Source: Gammaproteobacteria bacterium (GTDB lineage: Bacteria; Pseudomonadota; Gammaproteobacteria; Pseudomonadales; Cellvibrionaceae). Taken from it: a stretch of DNA of 64,000 nt. The position numbers were made by a program, and so were the translations under genes. This document shows, in pieces, positions 10,898 through 19,522 of this stretch (the stretch's first letter is position 1; each line of letters opens with the position of its first letter). Location: contig SEBV01000006.1 of assembly GCA_004172865.1 (NCBI GenBank), forward strand, positions 248,001 to 312,000, written 5' to 3'. The notes under the pieces are model-generated. The model ran no database searches. It was given only the letters and a program-made list of their open reading frames with translations, and had not been told where the DNA came from.

Positions 10898-12291
10898 TAG
10901 TGGGTGTCTCCGATATTACAAAGTGCGTTCACCACCAAATCCATTTTGGCGCTGCGAGAACCTTTGATTAAAATTGTTGTGTCAGGTGTGGCAATGTTTT
11001 TCAATCGCGCATTTAATTGTTCACGATCTGTAAAATGATGCTGTCCTTCTTGCGAACCAAAAGCATCACTTGCATATTTACTCAACACACCCAAGGTAAA
11101 AAACTGATCGATATTTTTTTGTTTTGCGTAATCACCCAAACCCGCATGCAATTCCTTTTCATGCTCACCAAGCTCACCTAAATCGCCCAGTACTAAAATT
11201 CTTTGTCCATTACGTGCTGTTAGTACATCAATAGCTGCACGAACTGATCCTGGATTCGCGTTGTAGCTGTCATCAATAATTAAGGCTTGGTTAATTCCGG
11301 AGTGACGACTCATGCGTCCGCCAACCGCGGAAAATGTAGCTAATCCTTGTTGAATATGTTGCAGGCTTGCGCCAACGGCGTAAGCCATTGCAGCAGCCAT
11401 AAGTGCGTTGCGCACACTGTGATCGCCCAATGCATTGATCACTACATTAATAGTTTTTTGATTAATCGCTTTGTTATTAATAATCAGATCAAACGAAATA
11501 GAATCTTGCGATGCTTGGATATTGCTTGCATAGCAGTTAGCGGAAGTATCGTGCAAAGAAACTTTAATAATGTTGGAGGTTGTAGAGTTTAGAAATTGCG
11601 GAGCAAAATTATCATCGATATTAATAACTGCCGTATCATCTGAAGACAGCGCTTGATAAATTTCACCTTTAGCTTGCGCAACACCTTCAATGGAACCAAA
11701 ACCTGCGATATGTGCTGGCATAACGTTATTAATCATGGTGACTTGCGGGCGAGCAAGCGAACACAAATAAGCTATTTCGCCAATTGCGCTCGCGCCCATT
11801 TCAATAACAGCAAAATCGTGCTCTGCATTTAACTGCAATAAAGTAAGTGGAACGCCAATGTGATTATTTAAATTGCCTTTTGTCGCATGAACATTTCCGC
11901 ATTCGCGTAAAATATTTGCCAACATGGTTTTCACGGTGGTTTTTCCGCTGCTGCCAGTGATAGCTAGCACAGGCTTATTAAATGAATTGCGATTCATTGC
12001 GGCGATTTGACCCAACGCAAGCAAAGTATCGCTTACCACTAATTGCGGTAACGAAATATTTTTATCAATTTTCTCAACTACTAAGCCACACACATTTTTC
12101 TCAGCTGCTTGGGCTAGAAAATTGTGGGCATCGAAATTTTCGCCGCGCAATGCTACAAATAATTCACCGGCGCTTAAAGTTCGGGTATCTGTATTGACCT
12201 GTGAAAATATTGCGTCGCCATTATGCAACTCAGCATTAATCGATTGATGGCAATATTCTGCTACTTGCGATAGACGTAGAGGCGCAATCAT
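10897..12291 (-). CDS. murF: UDP-MurNAc-tripeptide--D-Ala-D-Ala ligase MurF
   Basis: Adds the D-Ala-D-Ala made by DdlB to UDP-MurNAc-tripeptide, finishing the cytoplasmic precursor. The P-loop [27 protein letters not shown], the central-domain [13 protein letters not shown], and [16 protein letters not shown] are typical. 464 residues. Its ATG overlaps the murE end by 4 bp, and its stop overlaps the mraY start by 1 bp. Confidence 0.97.
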   Translation of the reverse strand: MIAPLRLSQVAEYCHQSINAELHNGDAIFSQVNTDTRTLSAGELFVALRGENFDAHNFLAQAAEKNVCGLVVEKIDKNISLPQLVVSDTLLALGQIAAMNRNSFNKPVLAITGSSGKTTVKTMLANILRECGNVHATKGNLNNHIGVPLTLLQLNAEHDFAVIEMGASAIGEIAYLCSLARPQVTMINNVMPAHIAGFGSIEGVAQAKGEIYQALSSDDTAVINIDDNFAPQFLNSTTSNIIKVSLHDTSANCYASNIQASQDSISFDLIINNKAINQKTINVVINALGDHSVRNALMAAAMAYAVGASLQHIQQGLATFSAVGGRMSRHSGINQALIIDDSYNANPGSVRAAIDVLTARNGQRILVLGDLGELGEHEKELHAGLGDYAKQKNIDQFFTLGVLSKYASDAFGSQEGQHHFTDREQLNARLKNIATPDTTILIKGSRSAKMDLVVNALCNIGDTH

Positions 12292-13889
12292 TTTTCACCT
12301 CCATGATAACTTTTTTCATTATTCGACGGTTCAAGATCACGTTTTGCCAAACGACGTTGCAGCGCTAAACGTGCTTGTTTGCTGTCGCTAAACGAAATAG
12401 TCTGATCTGCAAAGATTTGGTAATCCTCATGGCCTTTACCGGCGATTAAAATTAAATCGCCCGCTTTGGCTTGTTGTACAGCAAAGTCAATTGCTTGCGC
12501 ACGATCAGCAATAACCAGACAACCATTTGCGTTATTTAGTCCACGAATAATATCGGCAGCTATAGCAGATGGCTCTTCAGTGCGCGGATTGTCGTTGGTA
12601 ATAATCACGTAATCGCTAAATTTTTCGGCGATACTTCCCATTAGCGGGCGTTTGGTTTTATCGCGATCTCCGCCACAACCAAACACCGTCCAGATACGCG
12701 AATTTGTATGTTCGCGAATTGCGCTCAAGGTATTTTTTAATGCATCTGGCGTATGTGCATAATCCACAACCACATTGATATCTTGATTGCTATCATCCAG
12801 CGCAATAGTTTGCATGCGACCTGGAGCAGCTTGTAATTGTGGAATCAGAGCTACAACATCTGATAATTTCGCACCACCAACACAAACAGCTGCAATTACG
12901 ACGAGCAAATTACTGAGATTGAATTTCCCAATAAATGGTGATACTAAATCTGCACCGCCCCAAGGAGAATGTAATTTTGCATTTGCGCCCGTTGCCGTTA
13001 GTTGCAAATCGCTCAAATAAATATCTGCAGACGAATCACTTACGGAAAAACTTATAGCTTGGACACCTTGAGGCAATTTTTGAAGCAAGCTTTTTGCCCA
13101 TGCATCATCTGCATTAACAATGGCGTATTTTAAATTGGGTTGGCTTAAAAGCTGCGCTTTTGCTCTGCCATAACTGGCAAGGTCGCCATGAAAATCTAGA
13201 TGGTCTTGTGTGAGGTTAGTAAAAATAGCCGTTTCAAATTGCAATGCTGCAACGCGCCCTAACACCAAACTGTGCGATGAAACTTCAATCGCAATAGTTG
13301 CTGCTTTGTGTGCAACTAAATCTGCAAGAATTTTTTGTAAGTTCACAGAGTCAGGTGTTGTTAAACCTGTGGTTTGAACAGCACCAATTTGCTGTGCAAG
13401 TGGTGCTAAAGAATTTGCGTCAAGGACTCCAAAACCTAAAGTACCTACTACGCCTGCGGTGTTTTTTTCTTGCTTTGATAAGAGTGCAGACAACTGTGCA
13501 ATTAATAAAGTGCAGGAGGTTTTACCGTTAGTTCCCGTTACGCCGATTAAGCGACAAGCGCGACTTGGGTGCGAATAAAATTGCCCCGCAATTTCGCTCG
13601 TCTTTTCTGCTAATTTTTCAATAGCGATTACTGGAACATTACCGAGCCAATCAATATGTTTCCATTGCTTATCTGCTTCGACGAGCACAGCTACCGCACC
13701 CAACTCGATTGCTTTTGCAATAAATTGACGACCATCCAACTTTGCACCAACCAATGCGATAAATGCGTCGCCTGATTTGATTTCGCGGGAATCTAACTGC
13801 AACCCTGAAATCTCGATAGCCGCCGCATTACCTAATTCAGTATCAGGCAACAAAGTCTGCAGACTTATTTTTTGAATAGGAGCCGTCAT
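12288..13889 (-). CDS. murE: UDP-MurNAc-tripeptide synthetase MurE (meso-DAP type)
   Basis: Adds the third stem-peptide residue. The P-loop is GVTGTNGKTSCTLLIAQL. The DNPR sequence in TNDNPRTEEPSAIAADI is the determinant for meso-diaminopimelate rather than lysine, so the predicted product is the DAP tripeptide. The 533 residues are slightly longer than the usual 495; the surplus includes a polar C-terminal tail ([20 protein letters not shown]). The ATG overlaps the ftsI stop by 4 bp. Confidence 0.97.
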   Translation of the reverse strand: MTAPIQKISLQTLLPDTELGNAAAIEISGLQLDSREIKSGDAFIALVGAKLDGRQFIAKAIELGAVAVLVEADKQWKHIDWLGNVPVIAIEKLAEKTSEIAGQFYSHPSRACRLIGVTGTNGKTSCTLLIAQLSALLSKQEKNTAGVVGTLGFGVLDANSLAPLAQQIGAVQTTGLTTPDSVNLQKILADLVAHKAATIAIEVSSHSLVLGRVAALQFETAIFTNLTQDHLDFHGDLASYGRAKAQLLSQPNLKYAIVNADDAWAKSLLQKLPQGVQAISFSVSDSSADIYLSDLQLTATGANAKLHSPWGGADLVSPFIGKFNLSNLLVVIAAVCVGGAKLSDVVALIPQLQAAPGRMQTIALDDSNQDINVVVDYAHTPDALKNTLSAIREHTNSRIWTVFGCGGDRDKTKRPLMGSIAEKFSDYVIITNDNPRTEEPSAIAADIIRGLNNANGCLVIADRAQAIDFAVQQAKAGDLILIAGKGHEDYQIFADQTISFSDSKQARLALQRRLAKRDLEPSNNEKSYHGGEK

Positions 13890-15775
13890 TGTGGTGGCGC
13901 CTCTTCAGGGTGAATCAATACTTTTTGCGCCGCTTCTTCTTGTGCTTTTAATTTTGCTGCTGCTTTATTCGCTGCAATTTTTGCAAGTCGCGCGCTATAA
14001 GATTTCACTTCTTCAATTTGTTCGGTGGTCGCATCTGGCGGAACTTGCAACATACGCAAGGCATCTTCAGTGACTTTTGAAAACGCGGGTGCTGCAACCA
14101 CACCACCATTTGCGGTAGTGCCTGCGCCTTGCGGTTCATCAATAACAACCATGGTTACAATACGTGGATTATCTACCGGCGACATTCCCGCGAAAGAAGA
14201 AACTTGTTTACCGGTGTAACGACCACTAACGGATTTAAAGGCGGTACCAGTTTTACCTGCGACTGTGTAAGAAATTGTGCGCGCTTGTTTACCCGTGCCT
14301 TCAGCCGCAACCACTTTCTGCAGCATGACCTTCACTTGATCGGTATATTTTTTATCGACAACTCTTTTACCTTCTGGAATGGCATCTACTTTCAATAATG
14401 AAATTTGTTTTTTTATTCCACCCGCTGCGATGACTGCGTAGGCTTGCACCGCTTGCAATACAGTTGTGTGCAGCGCGTAGCCGTAAGACAAGTTAGCGCG
14501 CTCAATTAATTGTGCAGGTTTTAGTGTGGGAACAAAGCCAGTTGCTTCGCCGGGAAAACCAGTTCCAATTTGTTGACCAACACCAAGACGCGTGTACATG
14601 CTGCCCATGGTATTTGGTTCAAGTTGCAACGCAATTTTGGACATGCCGATGTTGCTTGATTTAGCAATAATCATCGCTAAATCAATCACACCTTCGTTGG
14701 AGTGATCTTTAATCGTTTTATTGCCGACTTGAAAATAACCCGGACTAGTATCAATTACATCGCTCGGTTTGAATTTCCCCGTTTCAAGCGCCGCTAAAAT
14801 CCCCAGAGGTTTAAAGGTAGAGCCTGGCTCGTACATGTCGGTAACAGCGCGATTGCGAAGTGCAGGCCCGCGAGCGTGGGCGCGATCATTTGGGTTATAG
14901 GATGGGAAGTTAGTCATTGCTAAAACTTCGCCGGATTCTACATCCAAAATCACTAAGGAGCCTGCAATGCCACCACTTTCTTCAACGGCTTTTTTTAATT
15001 CGCGGTAAGCGAGATATTGCAAACGCAAATCGATACTCAGCGTTAAATTTTGGCCGGAGCGCGCCGCTTTAATTAATTGCAATTCTTTTACGGTGCGACC
15101 TTTTAAATCTTTCAACACTTGCTTGGAACCATTTTCACCGGTTAACCATAAATCGTAGGCCATCTCCATGCCTTCCTGACCACGATCATCCACGTCGGTC
15201 ATTCCCACGATATGCGACGCAACATCCGCCGCTGGATAATAGCGGTGATATTCGGTTTGGTTGTTCACGCCAGGAATATCCAATTCCATAATTTTTTGCG
15301 CAGCGTCGGGAGACATTTGACGCTGCAAATACATAAATTCTTTATTGGCGTAGCGTCTTAAACGCGCCTCCATATCGGCTTTGTTAACACCCAGCGCTTG
15401 CGCCAATTCAGCAAAACGTTGTGGCGATTGCAGCAACACTTTTGGATTTGCCCAAATAGTCGCAACCGGTGTACTCACCGCTAATGGCGCACCGTTGCGA
15501 TCCGTAATTACACCGCGATACGCAGGAATAGTTTCCGTGCGCAAAGTGCGCGCTTCGCCTTGATCCTGTAGAAATTCAAAACCTTTGTCGGTGTTGGGCA
15601 AGACTTGCAAACTGGCGACGTGACCAATCAGCACCACAACCAAAATCGCCATAGCGCCGATGACACAATAAAAACGCCAACGCGCAACCTTTAAGGGGCT
15701 GCGCGATTGGTGAGTTTGCGGCTTTGGACGCGAGGATCGCGCGGTAGGTGATAACACCTTTGGTGGTCTAATCAT
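13886..15775 (-). CDS. ftsI: Septal transpeptidase FtsI (PBP3)
   Basis: A class B penicillin-binding protein that cross-links septal peptidoglycan in complex with FtsW. One transmembrane anchor is at about residues 35-57, followed by the dimerisation/pedestal domain and the transpeptidase domain. The active-site motifs are STFK (Ser319, Lys322), SSN (373-375) and KTGT (508-511). The protein is 629 residues, longer than E. coli PBP3, with an Ala/Lys/Glu-rich C-terminal tail after about residue 580 that looks helical. The start overlaps ftsL by 8 bp. Confidence 0.98.
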   Translation of the reverse strand: MIRPPKVLSPTARSSRPKPQTHQSRSPLKVARWRFYCVIGAMAILVVVLIGHVASLQVLPNTDKGFEFLQDQGEARTLRTETIPAYRGVITDRNGAPLAVSTPVATIWANPKVLLQSPQRFAELAQALGVNKADMEARLRRYANKEFMYLQRQMSPDAAQKIMELDIPGVNNQTEYHRYYPAADVASHIVGMTDVDDRGQEGMEMAYDLWLTGENGSKQVLKDLKGRTVKELQLIKAARSGQNLTLSIDLRLQYLAYRELKKAVEESGGIAGSLVILDVESGEVLAMTNFPSYNPNDRAHARGPALRNRAVTDMYEPGSTFKPLGILAALETGKFKPSDVIDTSPGYFQVGNKTIKDHSNEGVIDLAMIIAKSSNIGMSKIALQLEPNTMGSMYTRLGVGQQIGTGFPGEATGFVPTLKPAQLIERANLSYGYALHTTVLQAVQAYAVIAAGGIKKQISLLKVDAIPEGKRVVDKKYTDQVKVMLQKVVAAEGTGKQARTISYTVAGKTGTAFKSVSGRYTGKQVSSFAGMSPVDNPRIVTMVVIDEPQGAGTTANGGVVAAPAFSKVTEDALRMLQVPPDATTEQIEEVKSYSARLAKIAANKAAAKLKAQEEAAQKVLIHPEEAPPQ

Positions 15776-16079
15776 CGTTCGGCACCATCACAATATGTTC
15801 TGTTGTTGGTGCGATCATGTTGATTTCTTTATTGGCGATACCTTCGATGCGGCTGTAGGCAGCCCAAGTGCTTTCTTCGAGAAGATATTGACCCCATTCG
15901 ACTTGCAAGTGTGAGGCTTCGCGGCGCAGGGTTTCTAACTGGTTAACATCGCGGCGTACTTGTTGGGTGGAAGCTACTACGGCTAGCGCCGAGCCAATCA
16001 CTGAAATCCAGAGACAAGCCACCAGCAATAACGCCCAAGGCGCTATGCGTTTTGGTGCTCTGGATTTGAATAGCTTCAT
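15768..16079 (-). CDS. ftsL: Cell division protein FtsL
   Basis: A small bitopic divisome protein that forms a complex with FtsB and FtsQ. The 103 residues have a basic cytoplasmic N-terminus, one membrane span (about residues 15-37, ALLLVACLWISVIGSALAVV) and a periplasmic heptad-rich coiled coil (QQVRRDVNQLETLRREASHL). Sequence conservation in this family is low, so position between rsmH and ftsI plus topology are the main evidence. It overlaps ftsI by 8 bp. Confidence 0.93.
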   Translation of the reverse strand: MKLFKSRAPKRIAPWALLLVACLWISVIGSALAVVASTQQVRRDVNQLETLRREASHLQVEWGQYLLEESTWAAYSRIEGIANKEINMIAPTTEHIVMVPNDD

Positions 16080-16127
16080 GGTGCTCCCGTTACTGTCTAT
16101 ATCTTTGGTGGCGTTAAATGAAATTGA

Positions 16128-17060
16128 TTAAGTGATTTTTTCCGCAACTCGCATAATCGCGCTGCGAGATCGCACATTTACATCCACCTCACCGTCGCTT
16201 GCCTTAATTGCTTTACCGCAGGAACGCATACGTTTATTGAGTTGCTCATCGCGAATTGGCAATCCGCGCGGTACTGGATCACCCAGCTCCTGACGACGTA
16301 TAAAGCGCTTTACAACGCGATCCTCCAGCGAATGGAAGCTAATCACCACCAAACGACCGCCAACTGCCAAGACCTTGAGAGCTTGTTCGAGCACGGCGTC
16401 CAAATCAGTCAGCTCGTTATTGACGTAAATACGAATTGCCTGAAAAGCTCTTGTAGCTGGATGCTTTCCTTTTTCCCATGCCGGGTTTGCTTCCTTGATC
16501 ACTTCTGCCAAATGCTTGGTGCGTGTAAATGGCGTTTTCTCGCGTTCGGTAACCACTGCTCGCGCCATACGCTTGGCAAAACGCTCTTCACCAAATTCCT
16601 TGAGCACGTAAGCGATATCTGCTTCTGCTGCGGTATTAACCCAATCCGCCGCACTTTGTCCGCGGGTTTGATCCATGCGCATATCCAACGGGCCATCGTT
16701 TTGGAAGCTGAACCCACGCTCGGCTTCATCCAACTGAGGCGATGACACCCCCAAATCCAGCAGCACGCCATCAACCTTGCCAGTCAGGCCACGCGATTCG
16801 ATCAACCCTGCTAATTCAGCAAATGAACCATGGGCGATCTCAAAACGAGAATCCTGCGCAAAGCGCTCAGTAGCGACGGCGATGGCCGATAAATCCTTAT
16901 CTATGCCTAACAAGCGCCCTTCCGGCGATAAATGCTCCAATACCAGAGCACTATGGCCGCCGCGACCGAAAGTACCGTCTACATAGAAACCTGCAGGATT
17001 TGTGACTAGTGCATCAACCGCCTCGTTAAGGAGTACGGTGACATGTTGAAGTTGAGTCAT
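16128..17060 (-). CDS. rsmH: 16S rRNA (cytosine1402-N4)-methyltransferase RsmH
   Basis: An S-adenosylmethionine-dependent methyltransferase (MraW) that modifies C1402 in the decoding centre of 16S rRNA. The SAM motif [19 protein letters not shown] is at about residues 27-45, followed by [32 protein letters not shown] and [15 protein letters not shown]. 310 residues, a normal length. It lies 9 bp after mraZ and begins the conserved mraZ-rsmH-ftsL-ftsI order. RsmI, encoded at 24747-25607, modifies the 2'-O position of the same nucleotide. Confidence 0.98.
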   Translation of the reverse strand: MTQLQHVTVLLNEAVDALVTNPAGFYVDGTFGRGGHSALVLEHLSPEGRLLGIDKDLSAIAVATERFAQDSRFEIAHGSFAELAGLIESRGLTGKVDGVLLDLGVSSPQLDEAERGFSFQNDGPLDMRMDQTRGQSAADWVNTAAEADIAYVLKEFGEERFAKRMARAVVTEREKTPFTRTKHLAEVIKEANPAWEKGKHPATRAFQAIRIYVNNELTDLDAVLEQALKVLAVGGRLVVISFHSLEDRVVKRFIRRQELGDPVPRGLPIRDEQLNKRMRSCGKAIKASDGEVDVNVRSRSAIMRVAEKIT

Positions 17061-17069
17061 GAGTTATTC

Positions 17070-17510
17070 CTAGAGCGAAAGCGATAGCATTTCGCTGGGA
17101 ATCTCGTCGTCGGCGGGCTGATCTAACACCGCAAGCCAACTTTCTTCACTCCACAACTCCAGCTTTTTACCTTGACCAACCAACATCATCTTTTTATCGA
17201 TCTTCGCGTATTCACGCAGGGTTGGCGGGACGAGTACACGGCCATTGGAATCAATCTCCAACGTCGTGGCATAACCAATCAAAATACGCTTAACGCGCTG
17301 GGATGCTTTGTTAAAGCTGGGGAGTGCTTCGATTTGCGGTAATAACTCAAGCCATTCCGGCTCTGGATATACCAGTAAGCAGCGATCTTGAGTGTGTGCA
17401 GTTATCACCAGACGCCCGCCACAAGACTCCACCAACTCCTCGCGAATGCGGGTTGGTATCGCCATGCGACCCTTGGGATCCATGCTGATAGAGTTACTGC
17501 CTGTGAACAC
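17070..17510 (-). CDS. mraZ: Transcriptional regulator MraZ
   Basis: An AbrB-fold DNA-binding protein that forms ring-shaped oligomers and represses the dcw operon. The two halves each carry a [11 protein letters not shown]-like motif: [12 protein letters not shown] at about residues 11-22, and [17 protein letters not shown] in the second half. 146 residues, close to the usual 150. It is the first gene of the cluster. Four GTGG-type boxes lie just upstream at 17551-17590, consistent with autoregulation. Confidence 0.97.
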   Translation of the reverse strand: MFTGSNSISMDPKGRMAIPTRIREELVESCGGRLVITAHTQDRCLLVYPEPEWLELLPQIEALPSFNKASQRVKRILIGYATTLEIDSNGRVLVPPTLREYAKIDKKMMLVGQGKKLELWSEESWLAVLDQPADDEIPSEMLSLSL

Positions 17511-17550
17511 GTTTCACCACTTTTTTGCTTTTGCTGTCGTTATTAGATGG

Positions 17551-17590
17551 AATTTTCCACAAAACACCACTAAAACCCACTTTTACCCAC
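17551..17590 (-). promoter_or_regulatory. MraZ-binding direct repeats
   Basis: On the minus strand four consecutive 10-bp units each begin with GTGG: GTGGGTAAAA, GTGGGTTTTA, GTGGTGTTTT, GTGGAAAATT. Two are perfect TGGGT boxes and two are degenerate. TGGG-type boxes at one-turn spacing between the promoter and mraZ are the known MraZ operator in E. coli. The array begins right after the predicted transcription start, about 40 nt before the mraZ start codon. Confidence 0.85.
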
Positions 17591-17597
17591 AGCGCTC

Positions 17598-17625
17598 ACT
17601 ATAAATCGGGGTGAGTCAAAGTCAA
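17598..17625 (-). promoter_or_regulatory. dcw (mra) operon promoter
   Basis: On the minus strand, a -35 element TTGACT (17625-17620) and a -10 element TATAGT (17603-17598) are separated by 16 bp. Transcription would begin near 17591, immediately before the MraZ boxes. The tandem TTGACTTTGACT offers a second possible -35, but its spacing is too short. Confidence 0.7.
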
Positions 17626-18074
17626 GCAAGCAATGCGCAAAAGGCACATAAAATCACGCTAAAAAACGCGAACAGGAGGGGAACATCGGCGAATTTACGG
17701 ATCGGAGCGACGAAGAAAACCATGGATAATGAGCAAAATCAAAACGATAGAACGCAAACTTAAAGTAACACGTTAAGTTTGAAACTATTTTGCATTAAAG
17801 AGGGAGATTTTATAGAAGGAAGCGGTCTAAGGCAGTCACGAACATGAGCACAGATCCAAGGAAACTCACTGAGGTAGAGATTTCGAGTGAAAAGGCTACA
17901 GACTAATGCTTTGCATGACAAGCCCTACGCCCTTCAAAACGCTGAAAATTCACACAACAATCGATTAGAGAGACGCAAAAAAAGATCTTTAATTAAACAT
18001 ATTCGCCATAAAAATCACGCTAAAATCTCAACCGAAACTCGACACGTTATTCACTTTCGCCAAAAAGAGTCCTT
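17626..18074. other. Intergenic stretch with an inverted repeat
   Basis: No convincing gene is seen here. A 63-codon frame at 17887-18078 has no homology I recognise. At 17755-17781 there is a perfect 9-bp inverted repeat, CAAACTTAA / TTAAGTTTG, around a 9-nt loop. It lacks a T-run, so an operator is more likely than a terminator; its function is unknown. The rest presumably carries the promoter of the DUF4337 gene. Confidence 0.5.
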
Positions 18075-18653
18075 ATGAGCAACACCAACGACACCAAATC
18101 TTCTTCGCCAGAAAAAAAAGAGACCTGGATTAATTATCTCGCTTTCACTACCGTTATTTTTGCCGCGCTCGCTACTTTATCCACTTTCAAAGGCGGCGGT
18201 TTTTCATCAAAAGCCGTTGTCTTTCAAGCGCAAGCTTCAGACCAGTGGGCCTACTTTCAAGCCAAAAGTATTCGCGAAAGTTTGTATAACATTCAAAAAG
18301 AAAATCTAACACTTCAATTGGGAATTTTGACGGAAACTGTCGCTGCGGATGAAAAAGAAAAAATCGCGCAAGCATTAAAGCAAGCCGAAAATAAAGTTGA
18401 AAAATACGAAGCAGAAAAAAATGATATCGAGAAAGCTGCACGTGCTTTAGAACAAAACCGTGACGAAGCTCAAACCCATTCAAAACCATTGGGATTAGCG
18501 GTTATTTTCCTACAAATCGCCATCGTTTTATCATCAATTGGAGGCTTATTAAAACGCAAAGAAGTATGGTATTTAGGCTTACCAATTGGCTTGGCCGGTA
18601 TCATTTTATTTGCAGATGGATTTTTATTATTTCTTCCGACGAGCTGGTTTTAA
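18075..18653 (+). CDS. DUF4337-like membrane protein
   Basis: A 192-residue protein of unknown function resembling the DUF4337 family. One N-terminal membrane segment lies at about residues 21-37 (INYLAFTTVIFAALATLSTF), followed by the characteristic short stretch QAQASDQWAYFQAKSIRESLY. A charged coiled coil (about residues 85-140, rich in Glu and Lys) follows, and two C-terminal hydrophobic helices (SKPLGLAVIFLQIAIVLSSI; GLPIGLAGIILFADGFLLF). The coiled coil probably projects on one side of the membrane between the spans. It stands alone, before a terminator shared with rnpB. Confidence 0.8.
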   Translation: MSNTNDTKSSSPEKKETWINYLAFTTVIFAALATLSTFKGGGFSSKAVVFQAQASDQWAYFQAKSIRESLYNIQKENLTLQLGILTETVAADEKEKIAQALKQAENKVEKYEAEKNDIEKAARALEQNRDEAQTHSKPLGLAVIFLQIAIVLSSIGGLLKRKEVWYLGLPIGLAGIILFADGFLLFLPTSWF

Positions 18654-18685
18654 TTAGCTGAAAAAAATTGGATATCTGAAACAAA

Positions 18686-18720
18686 AAAATCCCGAAGCTA
18701 TTACTAACTTCGGGATTTTC
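18686..18720. terminator. Bidirectional rho-independent terminator
   Basis: A 12-bp stem AAAATCCCGAAG / CTTCGGGATTTT closes a 10-nt loop, with A/T tracts on both sides. It can end the DUF4337 transcript (plus) and the RNase P RNA transcript (minus), which converge here. Confidence 0.85.
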
Positions 18721-18755
18721 TATGTCTCAAATTTGAGAAAAAGAGATAAAAATTA

Positions 18756-19165
<410 letters not shown>

Positions 19166-19172
19166 GGCGCGC

Positions 19173-19201
19173 ACACTAACCTTGCGCATGTAAAAGTACA
19201 A
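19173..19201 (-). promoter_or_regulatory. rnpB promoter
   Basis: On the minus strand, -35 TTGTAC (19201-19196) and -10 TAGTGT (19178-19173) are separated by 17 bp. The predicted start is 7-8 nt downstream of the -10 element, matching the first base of the P1 helix at about 19165. The GC-rich stretch GCGCGCC between -10 and start resembles a stringent discriminator. Confidence 0.65.
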
Positions 19202-19522
19202 GCGAATTGTCGCCCCATTCCTGATCACTATAGTAAACATAGCTGTTAGAATGCATTTGCCCGCTGGAGCTTGCGCAAAACTTAGTTGAGTTGCGTGCAA
19301 GATGTAATTTTTGACGTAGATTTGCGTTTAAATGTCAGAAATTACACTGGGCAGCGCGATTTGATTGATTAAAGGGAAAAGCAAAACCAACCCGCAAGAT
19401 AGAAGCAAAAACGAGCGAATGACTGGTATTTCTGTCATTTTCTACTATTACTAATCAGTGACTTACGCACTAACTCCATAACTCATCCACCAATAAAAAT
19501 ATCGTATTGAGGAGTTCACCTT
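19202..19522. other. Intergenic region upstream of TonB-dependent receptor
   Basis: About 320 bp with no gene. It must contain the promoter of the receptor gene, but I cannot assign a convincing -35/-10 pair or operator. Confidence 0.4.

Noticed and set aside
16242-16745. 167-codon open frame opposite rsmH
   Set aside because: It is antisense to the conserved rsmH gene; the Cys/Trp/His-rich translation is typical of a shadow frame.
17887-18078. 63-codon open frame upstream of the DUF4337 gene
   Set aside because: Lys/Arg/His/Asn-rich translation without recognisable motif, no clear ribosome-binding site, and it overlaps the start of a better supported gene.
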